From positions 4,273,901 through 4,337,900 of the forward strand of contig JASSKH010000010.1 of NCBI GenBank assembly GCA_031763025.1: DNA of 64,000 nucleotides, written 5' to 3'. The notes beneath the pieces are model-generated. The model did not search any database. It was given only the letters and a program-made list of their open reading frames with translations, and was not told the origin of the DNA. The position numbers and the translations under genes were made by a program. The DNA is from Macrocystis pyrifera (taxonomy: Eukaryota > Sar > Phaeophyceae > Laminariales > Laminariaceae). Shown in pieces: positions 23,668 through 35,463 of this stretch (position 1 is its first letter; every line of letters starts with the position of its first letter).

Positions 23668-24125
23668 CCAGGGCTCTGCAGAAGCCCCCGCTGCAGCGAC
23701 GATTGTCGCCCAGGGTGCTCCTCCCCCGACGAGCACCCTACAGGTTGAAGATTCCGCCGTGAGCACTGCCACGGCCAAATCTTCCCTCTCAGGCCAGGGC
23801 TCTGCAGAAGTCCCCGCTGCAGCGATGATTGTCACCCAGCGCGCTCCTCCCCCGACGAGCACTTTACAGGTCGAAGATTCCGTCGTGAGCACTGCTCCGG
23901 CCGCGTCTTCCCTCTCAGGCCAGGGCTCTGCAAAAGCCCTCGCTGCAGCGATGATTGTCGCCCAGCGTGCTCCTCTCCCGACGAGCACTTTACAGGTCGA
24001 AGCCGCACCGCGTCTTCCCTTTCATACCAGGGTTCTGCAGAAGCCCCCGCTGCAGCGACGATTGTCGCCCAGCGCGCTCCTCCCCCGACGAGCACTTTAC
24101 AGGTCGAAGATTCCGCTGTGATCAC
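23668..24125 (+). repeat. Coding tandem repeat, 126-bp unit, about four copies
   Basis: Units beginning GGGCTCTGCAGAAG start at about 23,671, 23,797, 23,923 and 24,030; the third-to-fourth step is shortened by about 19 bp. The period is a multiple of three and encodes a 42-residue Ala/Pro/Ser repeat (PAAATIVAQGAPPPTSTLQV) between RNase H and integrase. Confidence 0.88.
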
Positions 24126-26750
24126 TGATCCGGCCGCGTCTACCCCATCGCCGCCTGACAACCCGGCGCCTCCGAACGTTTTGCCGTCTTCAGGCCGCAT
24201 CTCATCTCGGACGCGCCGACGAACAGCCGCCGCCGCCGGCACCGTGCCGTCTGCTGTTGATTATGGTTTCGGGCTCGGCGGGGCCCCTAGACCATCAGCC
24301 CGGCGTGCTATCACTCCGCTGCGAGCCCCACGGCCGCGACTTCCCGCAACCGTCGTTTGGGCCCCGACTCCTGCCGCCTCGTCCGTCCCGAGGGTACCCA
24401 TCCCGTCCGGCCCCGACCGCACCGAGCCCGTGGGAACTCCTCTTTTACGACTTCCGCCGCCAACTGACGCACCTCCCGTCACCTCGACCGACTTGGACGC
24501 CCTCGGCGCAGCTGCCGAGTTTCAGTTCGGTGATTCCGCAGCGCGCTATTCGCACGCCGACTGGGCTCGGGAACAACAGGCTGAGCCCGCGTGCAACGCC
24601 GCCATGTGCTACATAGCCCTTGGCCGACCGGAAGTTTTGCCAGACGACGTTTTATCGGGTTTCCCTTCCCACCAGCGCCCTCCTTTTTCGGAGGTTCAGG
24701 AGCTGGCCAACAACGGCCGCTTGAACACCACCGACGCGGGCATCGTTCTACTTGTCCGACAGCCGTCCCCCCCCCCCCCTGCGTTGGATACGCCACGCTC
24801 GGTAGGTCGTACGGCCTGCTTATTGAACGACGAGCCTATTCGCATTTATGTTACGCTGCTCATGCGCCCCTGGGTCATGCAGGCTTGCCATTCCACGGCT
24901 TCCTGCCACCTAGGAACCGCGCGCACCCTACGTATGCTCGAACGTTTCTACTGGTGGATCTGCATGAGAATTTGCACCTGGTGGTGGCTACCCAACTGCT
25001 TAACGTGCCAAGCACGGAAAACGTCGCGGCAGACGGTCCGGTGGCCCTCCATCACGTTGCCCTTGCCAGAAGGGCCCGGCATCGCCGCCAGCATCGCCTA
25101 TTTCGGCCCCCTCCCTGTGACGCCTCGAGAAAATACCTACATCTTGCTTTTCACTGATCGTTTCAGCCGCCGAGCTGACATGTACGCCGTCACAGCGGCA
25201 GAGTTCACCGCTGAGGGCACGGGTAACATTGTCATCAACCGGTACATCCCTCTTTGGGGGTGCCCACGCAGCATCCTCTCGGACAACGGCCTCCAGTTCT
25301 GCTCCAAGCTTTCGCACGCCGTATATCAGCTTCTCGGGGTTCGAAAAATTGCCATCAGCTCGTACCACCCAAACGGCAACGGTGGGGTGGAACGTGTAAA
25401 CCACACGATGGCCCAGATGTTGGCAATGGTCGTCAACGAGCTCCAAAAAACTGGGCTGAACAGCTCCCTCACGTCGAATTTGCGTACAACAATTCCGTCA
25501 GTGCCGCCACGGGTCTGGCCCCCAACGAGGTACATATGGGTCGGCTCCCACGCCCCCCTCTCACGATTTTCGAGCGTGCTGGAGTCGCCGGCCACCAGAG
25601 CTTGGCCCGCGACCACCTCGCCTACTGCGACTTGGCGACGGACCGCCAGCAGCGCGCGTACGATATCGTTCGGGAACACCACGTCCTCACTGTCGCTCGA
25701 GTGAATCGCCGCAACTCCGCCCTCTCCGACGCTCTGCGTCCGGTCCCCAAATTTGACGTTGGCGGTTGGGTGTGGGTGTACAACACGGCGGCCACCATCC
25801 GCCAGGGCGTGAAACCAGACACGGACGCCAAGGTCCTCGAGGCCAAACTCTCACTCAACTGGACGGGCCCCCACAAAGTTCTCGCAGGTGGCCCCTGCTC
25901 CTCAGCGGACACCCCGGATGGATTTCCTCTCGGAGCAAAGCTCCTGTACTTGGATCTTCCTTCCGATATGCCCGGCGCTGAGGCTCGCCGGCGCGTATCT
26001 GTTCAACGCTGCAAGCCCTGTGCCAACCCCCACGACCGTGGCGACATGCCGAAGTATTTGCCGGCGGGGTTGACGCAACACGTGCTCAACAATTTCTCCA
26101 AGAAATCCCCTCCGTACCACGTCACCGAGGACGACGTTTCGACCCCTCTTGGACGACTCGAAGTGGAAAAGATTACTGGACATCAATCGGTTAGAGGTCG
26201 AGGTGGCGTCATCGCTGTGATGTACGAGACGCACTGGACAGGACTATTCCGGCCGTCCTGGGAACGGGAAATGGACCTTCAGCTTTCTCGCCACGCAATG
26301 TTGCGCTACTGGGCCGGCACCCCGAACCAACACCGCCAAACCAACCGCCTGTACCGCCGAAAGAGAGTTGACGCGGCACAACGGGAGCTTTCTCGGAGTA
26401 ACGGCGAGCGGTTTCCGGCACCCGGCTATGGTTGCGTATCGCACGCCGATGGGCTCCACCGATACAGCAACACTGTACTTCTCAACGGGGCCCACTTTTG
26501 GTACAAGGGCGACGACGGTCTGTGGTGGCTCGGGAAAATCAGCGCAACTACACCGACGGATGGAGTTTATTTGGTTCGAGTTTTGGACGACCCGGGACCA
26601 ATCAAGCTTCCTCTTTCTCCGGCGTGCTACACGACTTCGGCGAGAGCTGTACGAGGTTGTTGGTGTCTGCAAAGTCACTTGGCTAGCGCGTTTACACATA
26701 GGGTCCAGCGTAACGTAGATGAATCTCGAGGTGCCGCCGTGGATAGCTGA
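24118..26750 (+). pseudogene. pol: gypsy-1 integrase with chromodomain-like C-terminus
   Basis: The HHCC zinc finger reads ACHSTASCHLG to CLTCQARK near 24,889-25,020. The core follows: IAYFGPLPVT, TDRFSRRADMYAVTAAEFTA, ILSDNGLQF near 25,270-25,296, and YHPNGNGGVERVNHTM. The usual first catalytic Asp (DYFGPLP) is Ala here (GCC at about 25,095-25,097); the second Asp and the Glu remain. A run of six A near 25,444-25,449 shifts the frame, and the rest is VEFAYNNSVSAATGLAPNEV, KFDVGGWVWVYN and LNWTGPHKVL. At about 26,159-26,325 comes a chromodomain-like block (KITGHQSVRGRGG, YETHWTGLFRPSWERE). The extreme end has a WYKGDDGLWWLGKI motif. Chromodomains can direct insertion to marked chromatin. Confidence 0.88.
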
Positions 26751-27310
26751 TTTTCGCTTCTTGACTGCACTCGATATTTATTTATTTTTTGTCGTCTTCC
26801 TGGACTTTGGGGGATGAAGTTTTGTCTGCCCGATATGTTTCTTGTGTGTTTCCTTTTTTTTGGGCTGGGTTGAGGATGTGTTTTCGCGTATTCTGTCCTG
26901 TCTACCCCCCCCGCCCAGTGTCAGGACTGATCTGGGCACTCGGCCGCTCAATTGCGGCCCAGAACGCGCTTTCAGAGTTGTGGACTGGGTTTAGGTGGTT
27001 CTTGCTGTCTTCCGTGTTATTTTTCTTTTCGTTCCCGTACTCACTTTTCGCTTTTCCATGCATCTTCCTCGCCCCCCCCCCGTGCGGGCGGCATGGCGAT
27101 GGCTTTCATTGACGATATCTTCCTGCCCCTTAAGACTAGGTCTTCCCTTTATTTTTTTTACGTACTTTGCCGGCTTCGTTGCCTCGCCGTTCAGAGGTGT
27201 GGGAGTGGGTTTTGAGGAGCCGCATCTTCGGCTCATGTTCTAGTTCGTGGAATCGGGGTTTCCACGAATTTCCCATAATTCTGCATATACGGCTCATCAG
27301 AGTGGGCTAG
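26751..27310 (+). other. gypsy-1 3' untranslated region
   Basis: T-rich sequence with several overlapping short ORFs in all three frames (for example 26,789-27,112) that are hydrophobic only because of the T content. No family motif is seen. A clear polypurine tract is not obvious before the 3' LTR; the last bases read AGAGTGGGCTAG. Confidence 0.5.
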
Positions 27311-27588
27311 TGTTATGATACTGCTTTGTATGAGGTTGAAAGCCCGGTAATTACCTGGGCTCAGTCACTGGGAATGTATTTGTAGTACTTGGAAGGCGTA
27401 ACGTAGATGAAAAACCAGGGGTTTTCTAGAGGCGCACGAGCTTGGTCTCAGTCTCCGCGTGCGCGAAAGGAATAAAACCGCTCTTCTTCTATAGCTAAGC
27501 AAGCAACACATGTGAGTACCAACGATTACCGACTTAAAAGGCAGACCTGTCCAGGGATACAAAGTGTCCCGCAACCGCTGATCTTAAC
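27311..27588 (+). repeat. gypsy-1 3' LTR
   Basis: It begins TGTTATGATAC, ends GATCTTAAC, has the same length as the 5' LTR and is followed by the target duplication GATAG at 27,589-27,593. Confidence 0.92.
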
Positions 27589-28887
27589 GATAGCTAAAGG
27601 GGTGCGCATTCACGTATTGTCGATTGAAGGGTTGGTCGCTTACTTCGCGAGGCGTCAGGTGCTCTGCATTTTTCGGGTGCTTGCCATTGCCGCAGTGAAA
27701 GTTGGTGATGGGTTGCTCTGCTTGCCTCCAGGTCTCGATCGAACATCTTATGCCACTGCCTATTTGGTGCTCGCGTGTCACGCCCGTACGGGCAGAGCCC
27801 TAACGTGTTGTAGTGCATTCCCTTCCACCGTGAAGGTTATTATTACGGACGCCGACGCCGCCATGACAAGCGCGGTTGCGGAGCATCTTCCGAACACAAT
27901 GCACTTGCATTGCCTTTAAAATGTCAAGAAGGGCCAAGGCGCTCTCGGGCAAAGCACTTCACACCGACAGGGCTTGATATATGCTTGCTCATGTGCTACG
28001 TTGGAGAATGTGAGTGGCACGGTCCAAAGTGGAAGGACCGGCGACCACGGTTCGCTGCGGTTTTGCGCCGCGTTTGTTGCGCTTGTTCTTTTTAATGGAG
28101 TGTCCAATACCTGGTGCATAACCTTACCAGCGTTTTCCGTGGGTTTTTGTCGCCGTGTCGCTCGCCCACGGGTTGCAGGCCTTTGATGGGGTGTGGGCGA
28201 AAGTAATGGAAATGGTCAAGGACTCGACGTGTCAAGCGTACCTCAGCGGCTACCTATTTGGGTGAGTCCGACGGTCAGACGGGTACGAGCATGGTTTTCG
28301 GTTTCTGCTCAGAAACGAAAGCATAATGCCTTGTTAGCCCGAACGATGAAATTATTTCATGGCTCAATCGTTGCATTTACAGGCAACGGAAGCACTGGTC
28401 CCGCTGCTACCACCCGACCGCTATGGCCCTGAACATGACAGCATAACCGAGGGTGGAGGGAATCTTCGGTGTGCCAGAAACACGCCACGTCATCAACAGA
28501 AAATCCGCCCTGAACTGGGTGAAGGAGGAGCTGGCCAGACGAACAAGGGCCAATGCTGTGGAATCCCTCGCGTGAGTTTCAATCATGGGTAATGCGCCGA
28601 GGGGGTGGGCGGCGCCAATGTTTCATGTCAAACCCTTCACATCATCCATCACGTGCTTTCTATTCCACGATCTGGTATCTTTACTTTTTAGGGCGATCCG
28701 GAAATAAATGGCCAGTTAGTTGACTTGAGTTCAACCGCTCATGTTGCTTTTCTTTCGTGGTACATGCAATCAATTGTGGGCTAAAAGACGGCAGGAAACA
28801 TCGATTGAGGAGAGAAGTCCATTATCCTTGACGAACAGTAAATTGGTCCTCAATAAGTTGGTTAGATTGCGGTGGATTGTCGACCTT

Positions 28888-28892
28888 GACAC
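28888..28892. other. Unoccupied target site of the 217-bp-LTR element
   Basis: The left arm reads CCTTGACACTAGGCC without interruption. In the right arm the same place is split by the element at 36,865-46,001, with GTGTA on one side and GTGTC on the other. Confidence 0.88.
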
Positions 28893-29310
28893 TAGGCCCA
28901 GTTACTGGGGGTATACGTCGAGATGCCAAGTCTTACACCATCCTTGGGTGCTGCATGCTCACCTGAACTGCCCTCGACTGCCCTGCCCACAATGACCGAA
29001 ACGACCGCAAAGACGTGCCGCCAAGGTCCCCGCCGTCAGCATCAAGGACCTGGAGGACAGAGTGCTCAAGTCTTTCGAGCCTATGCTGCAGGCACTCGGA
29101 AGAGTCAAGGTCAGCCACTACGCTCATAAGGTGAGAGGAGACAACGGTATAACGTGCCGGTATTCCTTCCTTGACAGTGATGGTGCACAGAATCTTCTTC
29201 AGTATATTCTCATCCTGAAATATGTTTATAACCGTGAGCAGATTGCACCTCTCTCCCCTGCGCCCAGTGTTAAACGTGGTTGTATAGCACTAATAATACC
29301 AGCTACCTGG

Positions 29311-29356
29311 TAGACCACTCAGTCAGCGCTGACTAAGTACTGACTGAGTGGTCTAG
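29311..29356. repeat. Hairpin in a MULE-1 intron
   Basis: TAGACCACTCAGTCAG pairs with CTGACTGAGTGGTCTA around GCGCTGACTAAGTA. It shares the ACCACT...CAGTCAG.GCTGAC core with the hairpin at 9,233-9,297. In the right palindrome arm (about 36,430) only half of it remains, so the two arms differ at this spot. Confidence 0.7.
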
Positions 29357-30322
29357 AAGGTAGTGATATATAACCAAACATTGTCGATCGCTCCAACAGT
29401 TTGAGTACCATCAATGCTCGGTTTCATCTACCCTTGTTCAGAAAATGCTGGTGGAATTACGGATGATGAGCACCCTATACGATACAGACGTCTTGGCAGA
29501 GGGGCATGGTGCCAACGACTTTCTGAGGAGGTTAGCAGAGCACAGCAGTGACCACCACGATGTATGTCGCGAGGTGCCGGAGGATGGGTTCGATGAGGAC
29601 TATGATCCCTTGGGTCCCAAGTTTGGGGCGACATCTTTGCCCGCGTTTCACCAACTTGTTGAGCACACACAGCTAACTGCTGTCGTGAAAGTAGTGTTCC
29701 GGTACCAAGACGAAAGCGCGCGTGTCGTTGTTGTCGGGCCTGACGGTTTTCAGCTGTGCACTTGCTTGCAGGTGCTGCGTTGTGGCTTGCCATGCAGGCA
29801 CGTATTAGTCGCACTCTTCACGCGGCTGCAACGCGCCGTAGAGTTCAGTGGCGATTGTATCCACCCTCGTTGGCGATCGTCTGGTGACGAGTGGAGTATC
29901 CACAGGGCGGACCTTAGCGTATTCGACGGGCATGAACGAGGGACGAACGATGGTGGCTTTACTGATGATTTGGGGGGATAGACATGCAGGATGACAACCA
30001 TGTCAAGCGCAGCGCCCTAGGTGCGGTCATCAAAGGGAAGCTGAGCGCTAACATGATGGAGGCATGCGTTGCCGCGGTCAGGAGTGTTATCGACCACGTC
30101 GACCAAAACCGCCCGAATTACTACAATGCAGGGATGGGAGTAGCGGCGAGGTTCGCGCGGAATGCGCAAGCTTTTGTGCGGGGCCCTTTCCCCTCTCGCG
30201 ACCCAGACAACATCTCGGGCATACTCAATCCGCCCGATTCGTCGGTTACAAGTAAGAAGAAGAGTCGGTATATAGACTGCACGGAGCTACACTCGTCAAG
30301 GAAGAGACCCAAAGCCACGTAG

Positions 30323-30438
30323 GTGGCCAGCCAGGAGCGAGAAGACCGAGTGAGAGGAGTGTAGGTTCGACACGAGTCGACACAGGAAGGAGGTGCCAAA
30401 CATTTTCGCGAAAGAAATACAACATGTGCACGGTAGCG

Positions 30439-30508
<70 letters not shown>

Positions 30509-32545
30509 GGGATCGGGGGGGAGGGAGAGAAAAGCCTGCTATGTGACCCCGGATCTCAGTTACGACTAAGAGGGGGCGAGAAAAGAAATGAGATGGGAAA
30601 AATAAGAGAAAAAAATAGCTCATGTTGGGCGCAGCGTGCGTCATTTAGGATCATGGCGTCCCCTAAAGTCTAGTAGGTAAACCGCGTAACGACCAAGGAC
30701 GATTTCGCAGGTTCGAGCCCCCCCAAGTGCATGCTCGTCTATACTCATAGGGACTTTCTCTTGTGCATAGAGTTGACTTGCGGAAAGCGCGAGAGCGTGA
30801 GTTAGCGACATTCGATGGAAATCGACCACCAGTCGGGAATGCTGAACCCTCTACGAGATAAAAATGAAGGCGCGTACCAGGGGGGAGTACGGACGGCTTG
30901 TCCTGAAGTAAAAGTGAGGTTAACAAACAAAATTGTCCCGGCGAAAACTCGAGGTGAATGGAGCGCGAAGCATAGAAGATGCCGGTAGGCAGACATGGTG
31001 TTCCATGGATGAATTGAAGAATCCCCTGGTACGCAACAGCGTTTCTTTGGGGATATATTTATTTCCAATGCGTGACCACTCGCTCGCGCTACGTACTACG
31101 TCGTCGGGGGGCATTGCGTTGCCTACCACTCTCTCGCCCCATGACGACCATATTAATACGTCAGAACGCGTATACTATCTACATCGAGTACGAAGCACGC
31201 AGCCATTTGCATACACCAATATCGACGTCGAAAAGTGGGAATTGAGTGGCACATTGTCGGAGGGCAACCTGAAGAACATATCGGAGGTAAACTCCTTGCG
31301 CATGAACTTTCGGTTTCACCATCCGACAATGCATTGTTTGTGCAGTGTACGTTGTGAAGCCTTACTGCTGCTTGCTACTCCACTCGTGTTGTTGTTTATA
31401 GTTGTATTACAAAATAAAAACGACAGCTGTGAGATCGAGGATTTCAATCGAAACTCATCTTTGCAAGGTGCGTGGGATACTTCAATCGCACGTACTACGA
31501 GTTTTGAGGCGAACAAAATCTGACAGCTGTGGAACTCAGAGGATGTACCCGATACACGGTATACCTCCTGAAGGTGTTGAACAGTAGGCCGGCAGAGGTC
31601 CAGTCCAGGTCTGATGCTCGCGCTGCTCATTTGATGCACGTGCGGTGGGTGGTCGTTCGTGCACCATGGCGTCTGCTCTTCTTTCTATACGACAAAATTA
31701 GGTATATTACCATCGAAACAGCAGTTTGTATTATACCAAGTAATATTTATTTAATAGTGCCAATCGCTAAAAAACTCACGCAGAAACAGGAACCAAATTA
31801 ATACATTCAATGGTTATTTATTTGTGCCTATCACCCGAATCATGAGGCCAGGGCGGGTAGGAAGCTATTTTACTTTATAGCTCATCTGCACACATTTACG
31901 CAAAAAAAAATTGTGAGGACAACCAGCAGCAGTAGTAAGATAACCAGATAAAGATTCACTTGCCTCCATCTCTACATCTCTCTGGTGAACGGCCATGACC
32001 TGCCCGAGGGGAGAGAATCGGCACGTATTTAGCTCCCACCTATTATTATTAGGGCATACATATTGTTTAGATTTATATTCATGAGCACAGGGGCGAGCAA
32101 TGCCGTGCTATGCGAGGTATAGCTCAGTTTATACACAGATTTTGAATGTTTGTTCGCCGGGAGTGGAGGGAGAGCCATGGGCTACAGATAAATACATAAA
32201 CAATTAATAGGCCATGATCTGTCTGATACGAGTACGAGTGAGAGTATCATACTCTAACGAACGACATCGCCGTACTACTACGGAGCAGTGAGTGGTAGTA
32301 TAAGATACCAAATGACACGATAGTACTGCTGCGGCTGTACGTGACCTTATGTAGTGGTGCCGCGGCCTGCAGTACAGTAGTAGCGCACCGGATCAGATCA
32401 AAGCTCGGGAGACGTCGACATTGAGTGTATGTATCAGGTATAGTTATAGCAGTAGGTCTTCCTTTGGGGGTACGTGCACTTTTAAAAGTACCTCTTCGAG
32501 GTATTTTTTATCCACATACACCATGGGGTACTTGTACCAGGTCCC
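30323..32545 (+). other. Non-coding part of the left arm, downstream of MULE-1
   Basis: A 196-codon ORF at 30,933-31,523 is broken in the other arm and has no recognisable motif, so I do not call it a gene. A B-box-like phrase GGTTCGAGCCC at about 30,712 is conserved in both arms without a tRNA fold. The MULE 3' terminus should lie here. Confidence 0.5.
30440..30507. repeat. Poly-G tract, 68 nt
   Basis: Uninterrupted G from 30,440 to 30,507, followed by a G-rich remnant (AGGGATCGGGGGGG). It corresponds to the longer poly-C tract in the right arm. Confidence 0.95.
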
Positions 32546-32821
32546 CGTACTGACTGGCAGAAACTAAATAATGGGACCTGGTACAAGTACCCCATGGGGT
32601 ACGTGAATTAAAAGTACCTCAAAGAGGTACGTTTAAAAGTGCACGTACCCCCAAAGGAAGACCAAACTATAACACATGACATACATACATTCAATGTCGA
32701 CGTCTCCCAAGCTTTGATCTGATCCGGTGCGCTACTGTTGTACAGCAGGCCGCGGCACCACTACATAAGGTCACATATAGCCGCAGCAGTACTATCGCGT
32801 CGTTTGGTATCTTATTATACT

Positions 32822-32930
32822 ATTACGGGGGTCCATAGTTAACGGGACCAAATTTTGTTAGTAAAAATTGACAAATATATAGGTTTTTATGTACTCTATA
32901 GGTCCTGTTAACTATGGACCCCCGTAATAC
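32822..32930. mobile_element. MITE of about 109 bp in the right arm
   Basis: Inverted ends of about 27 bp begin ATTACGGGGGTCCATAG and differ at one position. The left arm lacks it, so it inserted after the palindrome formed. TA or TTA is the likely target duplication. No coding capacity. Confidence 0.8.
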
Positions 32931-33322
32931 CACTGCCCCGCAATAGTACGTCGACGTCGTTCGTTAGAGTATGATACTCTCACTCGTACTCGTATCAAAC
33001 AGATCATGGCCTATTAATAGTACATTGTTTATGTATCTATCTGTAGCCCATAGCTCTCCCTCCACTCCCGGCGAACCAACAACCTTTACCTGGGTATGTT
33101 ACTACTGCTGCTGCTGGTTGTCCTCACCATTTTTTTTGCGGAAATGCGTGCAGAAGAGCTATCAAGTATAATAGGTTCCTCCCGTCCTGGCCTCATGATT
33201 CGGGTGATAGACACAAATAAATAAGCATTGAATGTATTAATTTGGTTGCTGTTTCTTCGTGAGTTTTCAGCGATTGACACTATTAATAATATTATAATAC
33301 AAACTGCTGTTTTGATGGTAAT

Positions 33323-33910
33323 ATGCGTAGTATCTCTAAGTTCACGTGAGATGTCTGTTTCGTTCACAACCGACGGAATTAATTATTTATAGTCATGGGC
33401 TCTACCGACGGAAACTAAATGGCTTAATTTGTTCAGAGGCAGAGAGAAGAGAAGAACGACCATACTCGCCCCGTGCCCCCTCCTAGCTTCTCGTGACAGG
33501 TGCACGAGTAGAGCACGGCACTGCTCGCTGCCGATTGATAGGCCTAGAGGCTAGGCCTACTGTTGTGGTTTCTCCCGCCCACCCGCCCCTGTCTTCTTTC
33601 GAAGGTGGGTGGTACGGAGCGGCCACATGGTGCTGGCCACACCGTATTATACTTTTATTATTGTTTACGATTAACTGGTTGCGATTCGGGGCTCTCACTA
33701 GGAGAGTGGGGTATGTCAATGGTTTACTACCATTGGGGGTCTCGGTCGTCCGAGACTGCATTTGTCAGAGCCGGGGGGAACTCCCGGGTACTGGCAGTAC
33801 GATAGGCAACGAGAGTCAGCGGCCGGTGCCGCGGCTCTCGTACCACGCCAGTGGATTGTCCACCCGACGTCGCAGAGAATAATAATAACATGACAATTCG
33901 AAGGATATAC
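33323..33910. other. Insertion of about 590 bp unique to the right arm
   Basis: Comparison with 31,690-31,720 shows that this block interrupts sequence that is continuous in the left arm. No inverted ends, LTRs or recognised protein are visible; the phrase ATACGACAAAAT near its distal end is partly repeated. Confidence 0.6.
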
Positions 33911-35129
33911 GACAAAATCTATTTTTTGTCGTATAGAAAGAAGAGCAGACGCCACGGTGCACGAACGACTACCCACCGCACGTGCATCAAATGAGCAGCG
34001 CGAGCATCAGGCTTGTACTGGACCTCCGCCTACGGCTCAACACCTTCAGGAAGTATATCGTGTATCTGTACATCCTCTCAGTTCCACAGCTGTCAGATTT
34101 TGTTCCCCTCAAAACCCGTAGTACTTGCGATTGAAGTATCCTACGCATCTTGCAAAGATGAGTTTCGATTGAAATTCTCGATCTCACAGCTGTCGTATTT
34201 TTTTATTTTGTAATACAACTATAAACAACAACACGAGTGGAGTAGCAAGCAGCAGTAAGGCTTCACAACGTACACTGCACATATATTACATTTGGCGGAT
34301 GGTGAAACCGAAAGTTCATGCGCAAGGAGTTTTACCTCCGATATGTTATTCAGATTGCCCTCCGACAATGTGCCACTCAATTCCCACTTTTCGACGTACC
34401 TTAAATATCGATATTGGTGTATATATCAGCACCATACAAATGACTGCTTGCTTCGTACTCGATGTAGATAGTATACGCGTTCTGACGTATTAATATGGTC
34501 GTCATGGGGCGAGAGGGTGGTAGGCAACGCAATGCCCCCCGACAACGTAGTACGTAGCGCGAGCGAGTGGTCACGCATTGGAAATAAATATATCTCCAAG
34601 GAAACGCTGTTGCGTGCCAGGGGATTCTTCAATTCATCCATGGAACACCATGTCTACCTACCGGCATCTTCTATGCTTCGCGCTCCATTCACCTCGGGTT
34701 TTTGCCGGGACAATTTTGTTTGTTAACCTCACTTTTACTTTGCAGCTTCAGGACAAGCCGTCCGTACTCCCCCCTGGTACGCGCCTTCATTTTATCGCGA
34801 AGAGGGTTCAGCATTCCCGACTGGTGGTCGATTTCCATCGAATGTCGCTAACTCATGCTCTCGCGCTTTTCCGCAAGTCAACTCTATGCCCAAGAGAAAG
34901 TCCCTATGAGTATAGACGAGCATGCACTTGGGGGGGCTCGAACCTGCGAAATCGTCCTTGGTCGTTACGCGGTTTACCTACTAGACCTTAGGGGACACCA
35001 TGACCCTAAATGACGTACGCTGCGCCCAACATGAGCTATTTTTTTCTCTTATTTTTCCCATCTCATTTCTTTTCTCGCCCCCTCTTAGTCGTAACTGAGA
35101 TCCGGGGTCACATAGCAGGCTTTTCTCTC

Positions 35130-35343
<214 letters not shown>

Positions 35344-35463
35344 TGCGCGCTACCGTGCACATGTTGTATTTCTTTCGCAAAAATGTTCGGCACCTCCTTC
35401 CTGTGTCGACTCGTGTCGAACCTACACTCCTCTCACTCGGTCTTCTCGCTCTTGGCTGGCCAC

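Larger units (their letters stand above)
14099..27588 (+). mobile_element. gypsy-1: 13.5-kb Ty3/gypsy (chromovirus-like) retrotransposon in an intron of MULE-1
   Basis: Two 278-bp LTRs with TGTTA...TTAAC ends and a perfect 5-bp target duplication (GATAG) bound the element. Inside, in order, are a repeat-rich N-terminal gag ORF, an Ala-rich region, a capsid with zinc knuckle, a Pro/Ser linker, a NADAR-like domain, protease, RT/RNase H, a repeat linker, integrase and a chromodomain-like tail. RT before integrase is the Ty3/gypsy order. At 13.5 kb it is unusually long. By eye the LTRs differ at roughly 16 of 278 positions, and there are at least seven frameshifts or stops, so it is an old, dead copy. 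Confidence 0.93.
27836..30322 (+). pseudogene. MULE-1 transposase gene, 3' part (second and third catalytic residues, SWIM zinc finger)
   Basis: After gypsy-1 the gene resumes at 27,836 with VIITDADAAMTSAVAEHLPN and MHLHCL, the MULE block with the second catalytic Asp. A TAA at 27,917-27,919 stands where the family has Trp. Further exons end at 28,262 (YLSGYLFG), span 28,383-28,571 (RKHWSRCYHP to RVEGIFGV, the region of the catalytic Glu, with a TAA just before RVEG), end at 29,130 (KVSHYAHK) and start at 29,442. The last contains a SWIM zinc finger, CTCLQVLRCGLPCRH, typical of MULE transposases. The C-terminal frame 29,984-30,322 ends RKRPKAT. The exon junction F-G-Q-R across 28,262/28,383 joins in phase. 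The sequence from 28,410 onward is duplicated in inverted orientation at 36.8-34 kb. Confidence 0.85.
28410..32545 (+). repeat. Left arm of the giant palindrome
   Basis: This 4.1-kb segment is the near-exact reverse complement of 32,573-36,864 followed by 46,002-46,481. It carries the MULE-1 3' exons and then about 2 kb with no convincing gene. Relative to the right arm it has one extra segment of about 205 bp (about 31,946-32,150). Confidence 0.92.

Noticed and set aside
26789-27243. Envelope-like gene in gypsy-1
   Set aside because: Overlapping hydrophobic ORFs in all three frames reflect T-rich sequence; no conserved partner elsewhere in the window.
30690-30735. tRNA gene
   Set aside because: A B-box-like phrase is present, but the T stem, acceptor stem and anticodon arm do not pair.
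30933-31523. 196-codon gene in the left palindrome arm
   Set aside because: The mirrored copy at about 34.0-34.7 kb is interrupted, and no motif is visible.
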